Part shown: positions 24,496 through 33,733 of the stretch, piece by piece
How positions within the stretch are numbered: position 1 is the first letter of the stretch
How the letters are laid out: every line of letters starts with the position of its first letter
NCBI GenBank assembly: GCA_039024895.1
Contig: JBCCPJ010000001.1
Coordinates: forward strand, 248,001 to 312,000
DNA length: 64,000 nucleotides
Direction: 5' to 3'
Source of the DNA: JAJDOD01 sp039024895
GTDB taxonomy: Bacteria > Pseudomonadota > Alphaproteobacteria > Rhodobacterales > Rhodobacteraceae
Made by a program: the position numbers and the translations under genes
The notes under the pieces: generated by a model
What the model saw: only the letters and a program-made list of their open reading frames with translations
The model's database searches: none
What the model was told of the DNA's origin: nothing

Positions 24496-27249
24496 ATGTC
24501 CCATACGCAAGGCCGCGTGACGGCGGTCCTCGGACCAACCAACACCGGCAAGACACATTACGCCATCGAACGCATGCTGGGGCATCGGACGGGTATTATT
24601 GGTCTGCCGCTCCGCCTTCTTGCGCGCGAGGTGTATGACCGGATCGTTGCCGCCCGCGGGCCGTCGGTTGTTGCCCTTGTTACCGGCGAAGAACGTATCG
24701 TCCCGGCGCGCACCCAGTATTGGGTCTGCACTACCGAAGCAATGCCCGAAGGGATGGGTGCAGACTTCTTGGCCGTGGATGAAATCCAGCTTTGTGCCGA
24801 CCCCGAGCGCGGGCATGTTTTCACCGACCGGTTGCTTCGTGCGCGGGGATTGCACGAGACGATCTTCATGGGCTCCGACACGATGCGCGGGGTTATTAAG
24901 GCGCTAGTCCCCGGTATTCAATTTCAGCGACGGGAGCGGTTCTCGACCCTGTCGTACTCCGGTTCGAAAAAAATCAGCCGAATGACGCCGCGCGCAGCCC
25001 TTGTGGGGTTCTCGGTCGACAACGTTTATGCCATCGCCGAACTCTTGCGCCGTCAAAAGGGCGGCGCGGCGGTGGTGATGGGCGCGCTCAGCCCCCGCAC
25101 CCGCAACGCACAGGTCGACATGTACCAAAACGGCGATGTCGACTACCTTGTGGCGACCGATGCCATCGGTATGGGCTTGAACCTTGACATCACCCATGTG
25201 GCATTCTCCGGATTGCGGAAGTTTGACGGGCGGCGGATGCGCGATCTTCAGCCGAACGAGTTGGCACAGATTGCCGGCCGTGCCGGGCGGTTTCAGACGG
25301 ACGGCACCTTCGGCGTCACAGGCGAGGCACCGCCCCTGGAAGACCGTGTTGTTGAGGCGATCACGTCCCACAGCTTTACCCCACTGAAGAAGCTGCAATG
25401 GCGCAATTCCAACCTCGAATTCGGCACCATTGACCGGCTCATCGCCTCGCTCGAAGCCGCCCCAACGCTGGAGCACGTGGTCCGCGCGCGTGAAGCGGAT
25501 GACCTGACCGCCCTTAAAACACTGGGCGAAGACGTCGAGACGCGGGCACGCGCCAGCGATGGCGCTTCGGTTAAGCTCCTTTGGGAAGTGTGCCGCATTC
25601 CGGATTTTCGCGGCATCAGCCATCAGGAACACGCGAGCCTCCTGACGGCCATTTACGGCTTCTTGCATGAACATGGCGAAGTGCCCGAGGACTGGCTCGC
25701 TCGGCAGATCAAACGCATCGACCGAACAGATGGCGATATCGACACATTGTCCAAGCGCCTCGCCTTCGTCCGCACCTGGACCTATGTCGCGCAGCGCAAA
25801 GGTTGGACACGGGACGAAGACCATTGGCGTGGCGCGGCGCGCGATGTAGAAGACCGCCTGTCAGACGCATTACACGAAGCGCTGACCCAAAGATTTGTCG
25901 ACCGGCGGACCAGCGTTCTGCTTCGCCGGTTGAAGCAGAAGGAGGCTCTGGTGGCCGAAGTGAATGATAAAGGCGAAGTGACGGTCGAAGGACAATTCGT
26001 CGGTCGGCTGGAAGGGTTCCGGTTCCACCAGGATGCCAGCGCCACCGGAGATGAGGCGAAAACGCTGAAATCCGCCGCTGCGACGGCACTTCAGCCCGAG
26101 TTCCATTTGCGCGCAGACCGGTTCTACAACGCGCCTGACACCGAAATGGACTTTACCGAGCAAGGCGGCCTGATGTGGGGCGAGCACGCCATCGGTAAGC
26201 TGGTTGCGGGCGACGACCCGTTAAAGCCCCGTGTTTCGCCCTTTGTCGACGAAGAGGCCGGTGCCGAGGTTATCGAAAAGGTGCAGCGGCGCTTGCAGCA
26301 TTTCATCGACCGCAAGATCGCATCACTGTTTGAGCCCTTGATGGAAATCCAGAAAGACGAGACATTGACCGGCATGGCGCGCGGCTTCGGCTTTCGCATG
26401 GTCGAATCCATGGGCATCATCGACCGGCGCGACGTGGCGCAGGACGTCAAGAACCTCGACCAGGATGCCCGCGGTCTTTTGCGCAAGCACGGCATCCGAT
26501 TTGGTCAGTTCACGATATTCATGCAGGCTCTTCTGAAACCGGCCCCCACGAGGTTGCGCCTGGTTTTGTGGTCCTTGGCCAATGGCGCGGATGAGTTTCC
26601 GGAAAGCCCGCCCCCGGGTCTTGTGACGATCCCGCATATCAAGGAAATACCTCCGAACATCTACATCATGTCCGGCTACAAACCCGCAGGCGACCGGGCC
26701 ATTCGCATCGATATGCTGGAAAGGCTCGCGGACTTGCTCCGTTCTGAAGACAGCCGGGGCGGTTTCGAAGCCAATCCCGACATGCTGTCGATCACGGGGA
26801 TGACACTGGAGCAGTTCTCGAACCTGATGGCGGGGCTTGGCTACAAGGCGGAGCGGGGCGAACGCGAAAAGCCGACCCCAGCGGAACCTGCGGTAGCGGC
26901 GCCCGACGTCGCTACGCCAGACGAGGATGCCGAAAAGCCCACCAACCCTATTCCAGAAGATATCAGCGCCACCGCACCCGTACCGGACGAGGCAAGCGCG
27001 GAAGAAGATCGGATGGAGGTCTTTTATACCTTCACCTGGGGCGGGAATCGCGGCGGAAACCAGGAACAGCGTCGCGGCAAGCCCCAAGGCAAACGCGAGG
27101 GCGGGAAGCCGAAGGGCAAGGGTAAACCAAGACGCGATGGCGGGAATAAACCGCGTAACTTTGCGTCGCGCCCCCCCAAGAAAGACAGGATTGACCCGGA
27201 CAATCCCTTCGCGCAGGCCCTGATGGGTTTGAAGACCAAGGACGACTAA
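24496..27249 (+). CDS. SUV3-like superfamily 2 RNA/DNA helicase
   Basis: A 917-residue protein. The helicase core (about 1-350) has Walker A GPTNTGKTH, motif II VDEIQL, motif VI QIAGRAGR, and resembles mitochondrial SUV3. A long helical middle follows, then a C-terminal tail about 120 residues long that is rich in Gly, Arg and Lys (GGNRGGNQEQRRGKPQG and similar), suited to RNA binding. Family members act in RNA unwinding and degradosome-like complexes; bacterial roles are poorly known. The start at 24496 gives the normal family N-terminus just before Walker A; the frame opens earlier at 24382 but that leader looks unrelated. The S4 gene follows 16 bases later. Confidence 0.88.
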   Translation: MSHTQGRVTAVLGPTNTGKTHYAIERMLGHRTGIIGLPLRLLAREVYDRIVAARGPSVVALVTGEERIVPARTQYWVCTTEAMPEGMGADFLAVDEIQLCADPERGHVFTDRLLRARGLHETIFMGSDTMRGVIKALVPGIQFQRRERFSTLSYSGSKKISRMTPRAALVGFSVDNVYAIAELLRRQKGGAAVVMGALSPRTRNAQVDMYQNGDVDYLVATDAIGMGLNLDITHVAFSGLRKFDGRRMRDLQPNELAQIAGRAGRFQTDGTFGVTGEAPPLEDRVVEAITSHSFTPLKKLQWRNSNLEFGTIDRLIASLEAAPTLEHVVRAREADDLTALKTLGEDVETRARASDGASVKLLWEVCRIPDFRGISHQEHASLLTAIYGFLHEHGEVPEDWLARQIKRIDRTDGDIDTLSKRLAFVRTWTYVAQRKGWTRDEDHWRGAARDVEDRLSDALHEALTQRFVDRRTSVLLRRLKQKEALVAEVNDKGEVTVEGQFVGRLEGFRFHQDASATGDEAKTLKSAAATALQPEFHLRADRFYNAPDTEMDFTEQGGLMWGEHAIGKLVAGDDPLKPRVSPFVDEEAGAEVIEKVQRRLQHFIDRKIASLFEPLMEIQKDETLTGMARGFGFRMVESMGIIDRRDVAQDVKNLDQDARGLLRKHGIRFGQFTIFMQALLKPAPTRLRLVLWSLANGADEFPESPPPGLVTIPHIKEIPPNIYIMSGYKPAGDRAIRIDMLERLADLLRSEDSRGGFEANPDMLSITGMTLEQFSNLMAGLGYKAERGEREKPTPAEPAVAAPDVATPDEDAEKPTNPIPEDISATAPVPDEASAEEDRMEVFYTFTWGGNRGGNQEQRRGKPQGKREGGKPKGKGKPRRDGGNKPRNFASRPPKKDRIDPDNPFAQALMGLKTKDD

Positions 27250-27265
27250 TCGGGCCCATGACGCC

Positions 27266-27634
27266 ATGAGCGACGAGACTCAACGCCTCGATCAATGGTT
27301 ATGGCATGCCCGTTTCTTCAGAACGCGTAGCCTCGCGACCAAACTTGTTTCGGGCGGTCATGTCCGGGTCGATGGGGTGCGCGTGTCAAAACCGGCCCAT
27401 GCGCTCCGCCCCGGTGTCACGTTGACCTTCCCACAGGCGCGCCAAATCCGCGTGATAAAGGTCGATCTCCTCGCCACACGACGCGGTCCCGCAACCGAGG
27501 CGCAAACGCTTTACACCGATTTGACCCCGCCGGAAGAAGAACGTCCTCCGCAAGCGAGCATTGAGAGGACAGGACGCCCCAGCAGGAAAGATCGTCGCAA
27601 TGCGCGTCTTTCCAAGCGAAGCCAGCTTGAATGA
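27266..27634 (+). CDS. S4-domain RNA-binding protein (Hsp15/HslR-like)
   Basis: A 122-residue protein with an S4 domain at the N-terminus (RLDQWLWHARFFRTRSLA, then GGHVRVDGVRV), as in heat-shock protein Hsp15, which rescues stalled 50S subunits carrying tRNA. The C-terminal third is basic. It lies 16 bases after the helicase gene and 50 before fdxA, so the three may form one unit. Confidence 0.88.
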   Translation: MSDETQRLDQWLWHARFFRTRSLATKLVSGGHVRVDGVRVSKPAHALRPGVTLTFPQARQIRVIKVDLLATRRGPATEAQTLYTDLTPPEEERPPQASIERTGRPSRKDRRNARLSKRSQLE

Positions 27635-27684
27635 CTGGGGGGGACGAGTTACCTCCACTAAGTTGGGGTTTTTGAGAGCCGGGA

Positions 27685-28020
27685 ATGACCTACGTCGTCA
27701 CAGAAAACTGCATTGCGTGTAAATACACGGACTGTGTGGAAGTGTGCCCCGTGGACTGCTTTTACGAGGGCGAGAACTTCCTCGTTATTCATCCCGACGA
27801 GTGCATTGATTGCGGGGTCTGCGAACCGGAATGCCCTGCTGATGCCATTCGGCCCGATACCGAGCCCGACATGGAAAAATGGGTCGAGTTCAACCGGAAG
27901 TACTCGGAGCAATGGCCCAATATCATTACCAAGAAAGACCCGTTGCCCACCGCTGAGGATATGGACGGGAAGGAAGGGAAGATGGAACTCTTCTCCGAAG
28001 AACCGGGCGAAGGCGACTAG
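27685..28020 (+). CDS. fdxA: 7Fe ferredoxin FdxA
   Basis: A small electron carrier of 111 residues with two iron-sulfur centres. The cysteines are in CIACKYTDCVEVCP and CIDCGVCEPECP, the pattern of 7Fe ferredoxins carrying one 3Fe-4S and one 4Fe-4S cluster (FdxA type), followed by the typical ARPD-like acidic tail. GGGA precedes the ATG. The redox partner is unknown. Adjacency to carD is common in Alphaproteobacteria. Confidence 0.93.
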   Translation: MTYVVTENCIACKYTDCVEVCPVDCFYEGENFLVIHPDECIDCGVCEPECPADAIRPDTEPDMEKWVEFNRKYSEQWPNIITKKDPLPTAEDMDGKEGKMELFSEEPGEGD

Positions 28021-28284
28021 GTTCGGCCTCAGCTTTTTGCGCGTGACGCAACGGCAATCATGGGCCAAACGCTTATATTCATTGGGGTAATTGTTGATCC
28101 TAAGGGGCACGCCTTGGAATCGCCTCATTTTTTTGCTATATTTCCAATACATAGGGCTGAACATGGCCATGAGGCCGGGTTTCAAAACGATAGGGCTGCT
28201 TCGACGGGAGGATGCGTGTGATGCTCTCGAGGGGCATTTTGTGTCGAAAACCGGTCCGTTGGCTAAGAATGGGACAACCGCTGT
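28021..28284 (+). promoter_or_regulatory. Intergenic region upstream of carD
   Basis: This 264-base gap contains AT-rich stretches (TTTTTTGCTATATTTCC around 28130-28146) that may hold the carD promoter. A TGATCC element near 28094 has no matching -10 at 18 bases, so it is not a convincing RpoE site. I see no gene in it. Confidence 0.35.
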
Positions 28285-28794
28285 ATGAGCAAAACGAAGA
28301 AGATGGAATTTCGTCCAAATGACTATGTGGTCTATCCGGCCCATGGTGTTGGACAAATCATTTCAATTGAAGAACAGGAGATTGCGGGCCTCACCCTTGA
28401 GCTGTTCGTGATTTCTTTCGAGAAAGACAAAATGACCCTCCGCGTGCCGACCAATAAGGCCGCAGAAGTGGGCATGCGGACTTTGTCGTCACCGGACGTC
28501 GTCTCGAAGGCAATGACCACGTTGCGGGGCAAGGCGCGCGTGAAGAAAGCGATGTGGTCCCGGCGTGCGCAAGAGTACGAACAGAAGATCAACTCGGGCG
28601 ATCTCATTGCGATTGCTGAGGTGGTGCGCGACTTGCACCGGGCAGACGACCAACGCGAACAGAGCTATTCTGAGCGTCAGCTTTACGAAGCCGCCTTGGA
28701 GCGCTTGACCCGCGAAGTTGCTGCGGTGAACGGCGCGGATGAAATGGACGCACAGAAAGAAGTGGGCGAGGTGCTCCTGAGCCGCGCCGCTTGA
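28285..28794 (+). CDS. carD: CarD-family transcriptional regulator
   Basis: A 169-residue protein. The N-terminal CarD/TRCF RNA-polymerase-interaction domain (FRPNDYVVYPAHGVGQIISIEEQEI) is followed by a helical DNA-binding domain with SRRAQEYEQKINSGDLIAIAEVVRDL-like helices (about 90-130). In Alphaproteobacteria CarD helps RNA polymerase open promoters, especially rRNA-type and other sigma-70 promoters. Length and layout are normal. It is followed by a strong terminator. Confidence 0.93.
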   Translation: MSKTKKMEFRPNDYVVYPAHGVGQIISIEEQEIAGLTLELFVISFEKDKMTLRVPTNKAAEVGMRTLSSPDVVSKAMTTLRGKARVKKAMWSRRAQEYEQKINSGDLIAIAEVVRDLHRADDQREQSYSERQLYEAALERLTREVAAVNGADEMDAQKEVGEVLLSRAA

Positions 28795-28815
28795 TTTCAA
28801 ACTTATTGATGAAAC

Positions 28816-28850
28816 CGGCCGTGCCGTTCTGGCGCGGCCGTTTCTTTTTT
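28816..28850 (+). terminator. Rho-independent terminator after carD
   Basis: A ten-base stem, CGGCCGTGCC paired with GGCGCGGCCG with one G-T wobble, has a five-base loop and is followed by TTTCTTTTTT. It lies 21 bases after the carD stop and is the strongest terminator in the window. Confidence 0.92.
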
Positions 28851-28918
28851 GTGCCCCCCGCGAATAAAGCCCTACCTTGAGGCGTAACAGTGGCATGAAC
28901 CACAAATTGGAGGCCGCC

Positions 28919-29461
28919 ATGCGCCGCATATTCTACACAACGCTCCCTATTTTCGTTGCTCTTACAGTAACCGCCCATGCCGCTGGCGGGGGCAGCAGCA
29001 CACCGCCTAAGACCACCAGCACGACGACGGAATGCAGCGATGGTCAAATCTACGACAAGGACGCCAAAGCCTGCGTGGACGCGGATCAGCAATCTTTCAA
29101 CGATAGCGACCGGTACGATGCCGTGCGCGAACTGGCCTATGCCGGTGCGTTTGACCGCGCGGAACTGGTGATCGCCGCCGCTGACAATCCGGAAGATGCT
29201 CGTTTCCTCAACTACAAGGGCTTCATCAACCGCAAGCAAGGCAACATGGATGAAGCAATGGCGTTCTACACCGCCGCGCTCGATCAGGACCCGGATTACA
29301 TCCTCGCCCGCTCATATATGGGCCAGGGACTTGTATCCCTGGGTGATATTGCCGGTGCGAAGGAACAGTTGCGCGAAATCCTGGCCCGCGGCGGTCGCGA
29401 AACCTGGGCTTATGTGGCCCTGAAAGGTGCCATCAACGGCAAGCCGACCCGCAGCTACTGA
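28919..29461 (+). CDS. Periplasmic TPR-repeat protein
   Basis: A 180-residue protein with a signal peptide (MRRIFYTTLPIFVALTVTAHA), a Ser/Thr/Pro linker, a CSDGQIYDKDAKACV segment with two cysteines, and then tetratricopeptide helices (NYKGFINRKQGNMDEAMAFY, ARSYMGQGLVSLGDIAGAKE) over about residues 70-165. TPR units usually bind other proteins; the partner is unknown. GGAGG is five bases before the ATG at 28919. The frame opens earlier at 28877, but that start lacks a signal. Confidence 0.78.
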   Translation: MRRIFYTTLPIFVALTVTAHAAGGGSSTPPKTTSTTTECSDGQIYDKDAKACVDADQQSFNDSDRYDAVRELAYAGAFDRAELVIAAADNPEDARFLNYKGFINRKQGNMDEAMAFYTAALDQDPDYILARSYMGQGLVSLGDIAGAKEQLREILARGGRETWAYVALKGAINGKPTRSY

Positions 29462-29471
29462 AACACTATAA

Positions 29472-29499
29472 GCCGGTCGGGTCCCTTGGCTCGACCGGC
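29472..29499. terminator. Possible bidirectional hairpin between TPR and epimerase genes
   Basis: GCCGGTCG pairs with CGACCGGC over a 12-base loop between the two convergent genes. Neither side has a long T-run, so it is only a weak terminator candidate. Confidence 0.4.
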
Positions 29500-29500
29500 G

Positions 29501-30403
29501 TTACGCCACCGTGGGATCGTCAAGATACATCCGCCAGTGGTGCTTGGGGGCGAAACCAACCAACCGCTTGGCTTTGTCATTGGCGTAAAAGGTCTCGTTG
29601 GCGCCCATGTCTTTTGTCACTGATACGCCCTGATAGTAGCGCTCCAGTAATTCTGGCGTTGTCGATGCCACCGAATGGTCGTCGTTCGAGACGTTGAAGA
29701 CCTCAAAACCAAGCCCGTCGGTCTTGAGACAGCAATCCACCATATGCCCCAGATCACGCGCGTCGATATAGGCAAAAATGTTGCGAAGCCGCGTGTCCGG
29801 ATCGGCGATGTAGCCCGGAAAGTCCTGGCGATATTCGTGCGGCTCAATCACGTTGTTGATGCGCAAGCCGTAGATGTCGGCACCGCTTCGCGCCTGGAAA
29901 CTACGCGCTGTCGCTTCGTTCACAACTTTGGACATGGCATAGCTGTCCATCGGCACCGTTGGATGCTCTTCGTCGATCGGTAGGTAGTCCGGTTTCTTTT
30001 CACCGTCCCAGAAACAGATGCCATAGGTCGTCTCGGAGGAGGCGAAAATGACCTTTCGAATACCGGCCTTTAGCGCGGCATCGATCACATTATAGGTGCC
30101 CATCACATTCGACCGGTAGCATTCGTTGTCACCGGTTACGAGGATACGCGGGACGGCGGCGAAATGGACGACCGCATCAAAGGCGGGAACGCCGGTACCC
30201 GGCTTCAGTTCGGCAAAGTTGGCGTAGGACTGCATGACATCGTGCATGTGGCCCGCGTCAGTGATATCGGCGATCCGGTTATCCACGCCTGGCGCATCCA
30301 GCGGCACCTTGTCGACGTTCAGAACGCTGTGCCCCTGCTCCAAAAGATACGCGATAGCGTGACGACCGGCTTTGCCGGATCCGCCTGTGAACAAGACGCG
30401 CAT
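29501..30403 (-). CDS. NAD-dependent epimerase/dehydratase family protein
   Basis: A 300-residue extended SDR. The cofactor loop is FTGGSGKAGRH at the start, and the catalytic YAMSK lies near residue 150 after VIFASSETTYG. It resembles sugar-nucleotide epimerases and uronate dehydrogenases, but the substrate cannot be told. It lies 44 bases after the M16 pair's upstream end and points the same way as the M16 genes, and its start at 30403 is separate from them. Confidence 0.82.
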   Translation of the reverse strand: MRVLFTGGSGKAGRHAIAYLLEQGHSVLNVDKVPLDAPGVDNRIADITDAGHMHDVMQSYANFAELKPGTGVPAFDAVVHFAAVPRILVTGDNECYRSNVMGTYNVIDAALKAGIRKVIFASSETTYGICFWDGEKKPDYLPIDEEHPTVPMDSYAMSKVVNEATARSFQARSGADIYGLRINNVIEPHEYRQDFPGYIADPDTRLRNIFAYIDARDLGHMVDCCLKTDGLGFEVFNVSNDDHSVASTTPELLERYYQGVSVTKDMGANETFYANDKAKRLVGFAPKHHWRMYLDDPTVA

Positions 30404-30446
30404 GGATTATGTCCTTCCTATCTTTGCGTGGGCAACCAAACAGGGT

Positions 30447-31760
30447 TCAGTTGACGCCTTCAAGGCCTTCCGGCTGGCCAACCACAACGAACCGCAGTTC
30501 ATCTGGTCGGTAGAGGCGTTTGACCACCCGCTTTACGTCGTCCAGCGTCACGGCTTCGACCTTGCCGTTGCGCGTTTCGATATAGTCAATGGGCAGGCCA
30601 TCAAGCTGCATGCCCACAAGAATGCGTGCGATGGCAGCGTTGCTGTCAAACCGCAAAGGGTACGCCCCGGTGAGGTATGTTTTTGCGGTCTCAAGCTCTT
30701 CCTCGGTCACGCCGTCAGCGGCAATCTTGCCCCATTCGTCAAGAACCACTTCGATGGCTTCAGCCACGCGGTCATTTGAGGTGGCGAACTGACCCAGCAT
30801 CAGATGCGCATGGTCGAAATTCACCATGTAGGACCCGATCCCGTAGGTCAGACCACGTTCTTCGCGCACTTCCTGGCTGAGGCGCGACGAGAGACCAGAA
30901 CCGCCAAATACCTCATTGGCGACGAAGGCTGCAAAGAAGTCCGGATCGTCCCGCGGAATGCCGGAATGCCCGAAAAGCGCCACCGATTGGGGCACGTTCA
31001 GCGTCTCAACGGTAATACCGCCCGTCGTCGCCACATCGATCGTCGTCGGCAAGGGCGGGCCGCCGCTGGGCAAATCACCAAGGAGCTCGTCGAGCAGCGT
31101 GCTAAGCTCCGCCGCCGAAATATCGCCTGTAGCCCCCACAAACACCCGGTCCTTAACAATGACATCGCCATAGGCGTTCACCACGTCATCCCGCGTCAGC
31201 GCTGCGACACTCTCAAGTGTGCCGTCAAGGCTGGTGGCATAGGGGTGATCGCCATAAATCAGCGCGTTAAGCGTCTGCCCGGCAATTGTGTTCGGGTCAT
31301 TTTGGTCGCTGCGCAGACCGGACAGAATTTGCTCGCGCACCCGCTCAATAGCGGCATCATCAAAGCGCGGCTCGGTGAGCGCGAGCTTAAGAAGCGCCAT
31401 GGCTTCGTCCCGGTTCTCCGTCAGAAAACGGGCCGAAACGGTCAAACTGTCGCGATTGACATCGAAGCTGAAGGACGCGGCAAGCTCATCCCGCGCAATT
31501 GCGAAGCCTTGTGCGTCAAGATCACCTGCGCCTTCTTCCAGCGTGGCGGTCATAAGGTTGATCGCGCCGCGTTTGCCGTCGCGGTCAAGCGCGCCGCCCC
31601 CAAGGAACCGCAGCTCCAAAGCCGCGAAGGGCACGCTATCTTCCTCCACCAGCCAAGCGGTTATCCCGCCCGGCGTTGTGACTTCCTCGATATCGACGGC
31701 CGCAAAGACGGGCGCGGAAACGCCGAGCATCGCAACCATGGTAAGGGCAAAACGGATCAT
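30447..31760 (-). CDS. M16-family peptidase homologue, non-zinc subunit
   Basis: A 437-residue secreted protein with signal MIRFALTMVAMLGVSAPVFA. It has the M16 fold, but where active members have HxxEH it reads NLMTATLEEG, so the zinc ligands are absent. The C-terminal half keeps the family's GSYMVNFDHAHLM-type segment that supplies substrate contacts. In M16B pairs such a subunit partners with a zinc-bearing one, and the next gene upstream is exactly that. Start and stop overlap by ATGA, so the two should be made in equal amounts. Acts in the periplasm; the peptide substrate is unknown. Confidence 0.88.
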   Translation of the reverse strand: MIRFALTMVAMLGVSAPVFAAVDIEEVTTPGGITAWLVEEDSVPFAALELRFLGGGALDRDGKRGAINLMTATLEEGAGDLDAQGFAIARDELAASFSFDVNRDSLTVSARFLTENRDEAMALLKLALTEPRFDDAAIERVREQILSGLRSDQNDPNTIAGQTLNALIYGDHPYATSLDGTLESVAALTRDDVVNAYGDVIVKDRVFVGATGDISAAELSTLLDELLGDLPSGGPPLPTTIDVATTGGITVETLNVPQSVALFGHSGIPRDDPDFFAAFVANEVFGGSGLSSRLSQEVREERGLTYGIGSYMVNFDHAHLMLGQFATSNDRVAEAIEVVLDEWGKIAADGVTEEELETAKTYLTGAYPLRFDSNAAIARILVGMQLDGLPIDYIETRNGKVEAVTLDDVKRVVKRLYRPDELRFVVVGQPEGLEGVN

Positions 31761-33100
31761 TGGGTCACCTCTTCTGGGGCCTCAGAGCGCACGTGACCTG
31801 TCACGGCCTTGCGCCGGTCGAACACTAGGCGAGCAGCATCCAAAATATCGTCTTCAGTGACAGCCTGCAGAATATCGGGCCACGCCTCGATATCCTCAAT
31901 CGTCAGGCCAGACGTCAGGCCTGCACCGTAGCGCCGGGCCAATCCGCCCGCGTCATCGAGAGCATAGATCTCTGAAGCGCGGATTTGCGTCCTGATGCGT
32001 GCGAGTTTTTCCAGGTCGATGCCTTCCTCAAGAAACTCGGCAATAGCTTGATCGAGCGCTGCCTCGGCGTCGTCAAGTGACGTCCCCGGCACCGGCACGT
32101 TTGCGATGCCGAATGTCGTATCATCGAGCGACATACCGGAATACCAGGCGGCGACATATACTGATTTCTGTTCTTCGAATTGCAGCTTCTGCGCCAGAAC
32201 CGACGTTGTCTGCGAACCGCCCAGAACTTCCGCCAACATGGTCAAGGCGGCGGCCTGTTCCTGCGCCCCTGCATCCCGTTCAGGCGCGAGGTAGGTGCGA
32301 ATGACATAGTCGTTGCCGATCCGCGGGTCGGAATACTCCAACCGGCGTTCCGCCAATTGTGGGGGTTCAGCGGGCCGGTCGCGCGGCACGATATTCGGAT
32401 TGGCCGGGATCACACCGTAGTATTTTTCGGCCAAGGCGCGCACTTCTTCGGCATCGGTATCCCCCGCCACGACGAGGATGGCGTTATTGGGGCCGTAATG
32501 CTGGAGATAGAAGTCCATGGCATCTTCAAGGTCCAGCTCTTCCATCTCGTGTTTCCACCCGATGATCGGAACCGCATAGCCGTGGTTCAGGTATTGCGCG
32601 GCGCGTAACTGTTCGCTGATCAGGGCGCCAGGGTCATTCTCAACCCTTTGGTTCCGTTCTTCGAGGATCACATCGCGCTCGGGACCGATATCGCCGGGAA
32701 CAAGCGCCAAACCGTCCATCCGGCTCGCCTCCATCGACATGACAAGCTCCAGCCGGTCGGAAGCGATGCGCTGGAAATACCCGGTGTAGTCCTGCGCGGT
32801 GAAGGCATTGTCGCTTCCACCATTGCGGTTCACGACTTCGGAAAATTCGCCCGATTCGAGTTCATCGGTCGCCTTGAACATCAGGTGTTCCAAAAAATGG
32901 GCGATGCCGGAGACGCCGGGCGCTTCGTCGGCAGCGCCCACGCGATACCAGACCATATGCACGACCACGGGGGCGCGGCGGTTCTCGATCACCACAACTT
33001 CCATGCCATTGTCGAGTTCGAAACTCGTAACCTCATTGGCTTTCGCCATTAGGGGGGCGACAAACAGCGAGGCTATTAGCGCCAAGGCGGCGGTACGCAT
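31757..33100 (-). CDS. M16-family zinc metallopeptidase, catalytic subunit
   Basis: A 447-residue secreted peptidase. The signal is MRTAALALIASLFVAPLMAKA. The inverted zinc motif HFLEH has His68, Glu71 and His72, followed by the distal zinc acid in the EVVNRNGGSDNAFTAQDYTGYF region. It would form a clamshell with the non-zinc partner encoded directly after it. The ATG at 33100 has AGGA six bases upstream; an in-frame TTG at 33106 is less likely. The order DUF3035 - M16 - M16 is one I associate with Rhodobacterales. Confidence 0.93.
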   Translation of the reverse strand: MRTAALALIASLFVAPLMAKANEVTSFELDNGMEVVVIENRRAPVVVHMVWYRVGAADEAPGVSGIAHFLEHLMFKATDELESGEFSEVVNRNGGSDNAFTAQDYTGYFQRIASDRLELVMSMEASRMDGLALVPGDIGPERDVILEERNQRVENDPGALISEQLRAAQYLNHGYAVPIIGWKHEMEELDLEDAMDFYLQHYGPNNAILVVAGDTDAEEVRALAEKYYGVIPANPNIVPRDRPAEPPQLAERRLEYSDPRIGNDYVIRTYLAPERDAGAQEQAAALTMLAEVLGGSQTTSVLAQKLQFEEQKSVYVAAWYSGMSLDDTTFGIANVPVPGTSLDDAEAALDQAIAEFLEEGIDLEKLARIRTQIRASEIYALDDAGGLARRYGAGLTSGLTIEDIEAWPDILQAVTEDDILDAARLVFDRRKAVTGHVRSEAPEEVTQ

Positions 33101-33182
33101 AGGCAATCCTTTCCATCAATTCACATGTGAAATGGCCTTTATTCGACGCGCTTCAAGACATCCCTAACAAGGACGTGACCGT

Positions 33183-33704
33183 TCACTGATCCAAGGATGG
33201 GTCGGGCGGCACCGCAGAGGTACGCACACCCGAGCGACGCAAACGCTCCAATTCGCGGTACTGGTCGAGCGACATCTCCTCATAGGCGCGGAAATAGACA
33301 TTCACGTTGAACAGGCGCTCCAGCAATCGGCCGTCATTGGCACGCCGAAATTCAAGATCTGCCGCCGCCAGTTCGGCGCGTATATTGGGATCGACGCCAA
33401 ATCGCCTTGCGTGGGACAGGAGTGCGCCATCGTTGGAAGCCCGCGACAGAACGGCGGCATTGCCACCCAAGGCGGCGATGGCATCAGCTTCCGGCGTGGG
33501 GTCCGTCCGGTTTGACCCGCCCGGTGTGGGCTCCGGCAGGGCGGCGAGGTTTTCTGGCACCTCCAGCGGTTTGGTGGGCAGCACGGCAAACTCGTCGGGG
33601 CCCTCGGCGCGCGGTTGGGAAATGTTCAGAAGGTTCGGGTCTTCCGAGCCACCGCAGGCCGCAAGCCCGCAAAGCAACGCCACTCCAAGCCAGCTCTTTC
33701 GCAT
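33183..33704 (-). CDS. DUF3035 lipoprotein
   Basis: A 173-residue lipoprotein with lipobox LAAC (MRKSWLGVALLCGLAAC). The mature part starts CGGSEDPNLLN and has the FAVLPTKPLEVPENLAALPEPTPGG segment (about 45-75) typical of DUF3035. Function is unknown; probably outer-membrane-anchored. The start at 33704 gives a standard signal and has GGGAG upstream; the frame opens at 33716. It lies 29 bases after lspA, so the processing enzyme for lipoproteins and a lipoprotein are made together. Confidence 0.85.
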   Translation of the reverse strand: MRKSWLGVALLCGLAACGGSEDPNLLNISQPRAEGPDEFAVLPTKPLEVPENLAALPEPTPGGSNRTDPTPEADAIAALGGNAAVLSRASNDGALLSHARRFGVDPNIRAELAAADLEFRRANDGRLLERLFNVNVYFRAYEEMSLDQYRELERLRRSGVRTSAVPPDPSLDQ

Positions 33705-33733
33705 GATCTCTCCCATCTTCGGCCCTGTCTACG

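Noticed and set aside
24904..25824. Reverse 306-codon open frame opposite the helicase
   Set aside because: It is antisense to the helicase core, and its residue makeup is typical of a shadow frame.
28092..28125. TGATCC box upstream of carD as a possible third RpoE promoter
   Set aside because: No TA-rich -10 lies at 18 bases, unlike the two promoters near rpoE.
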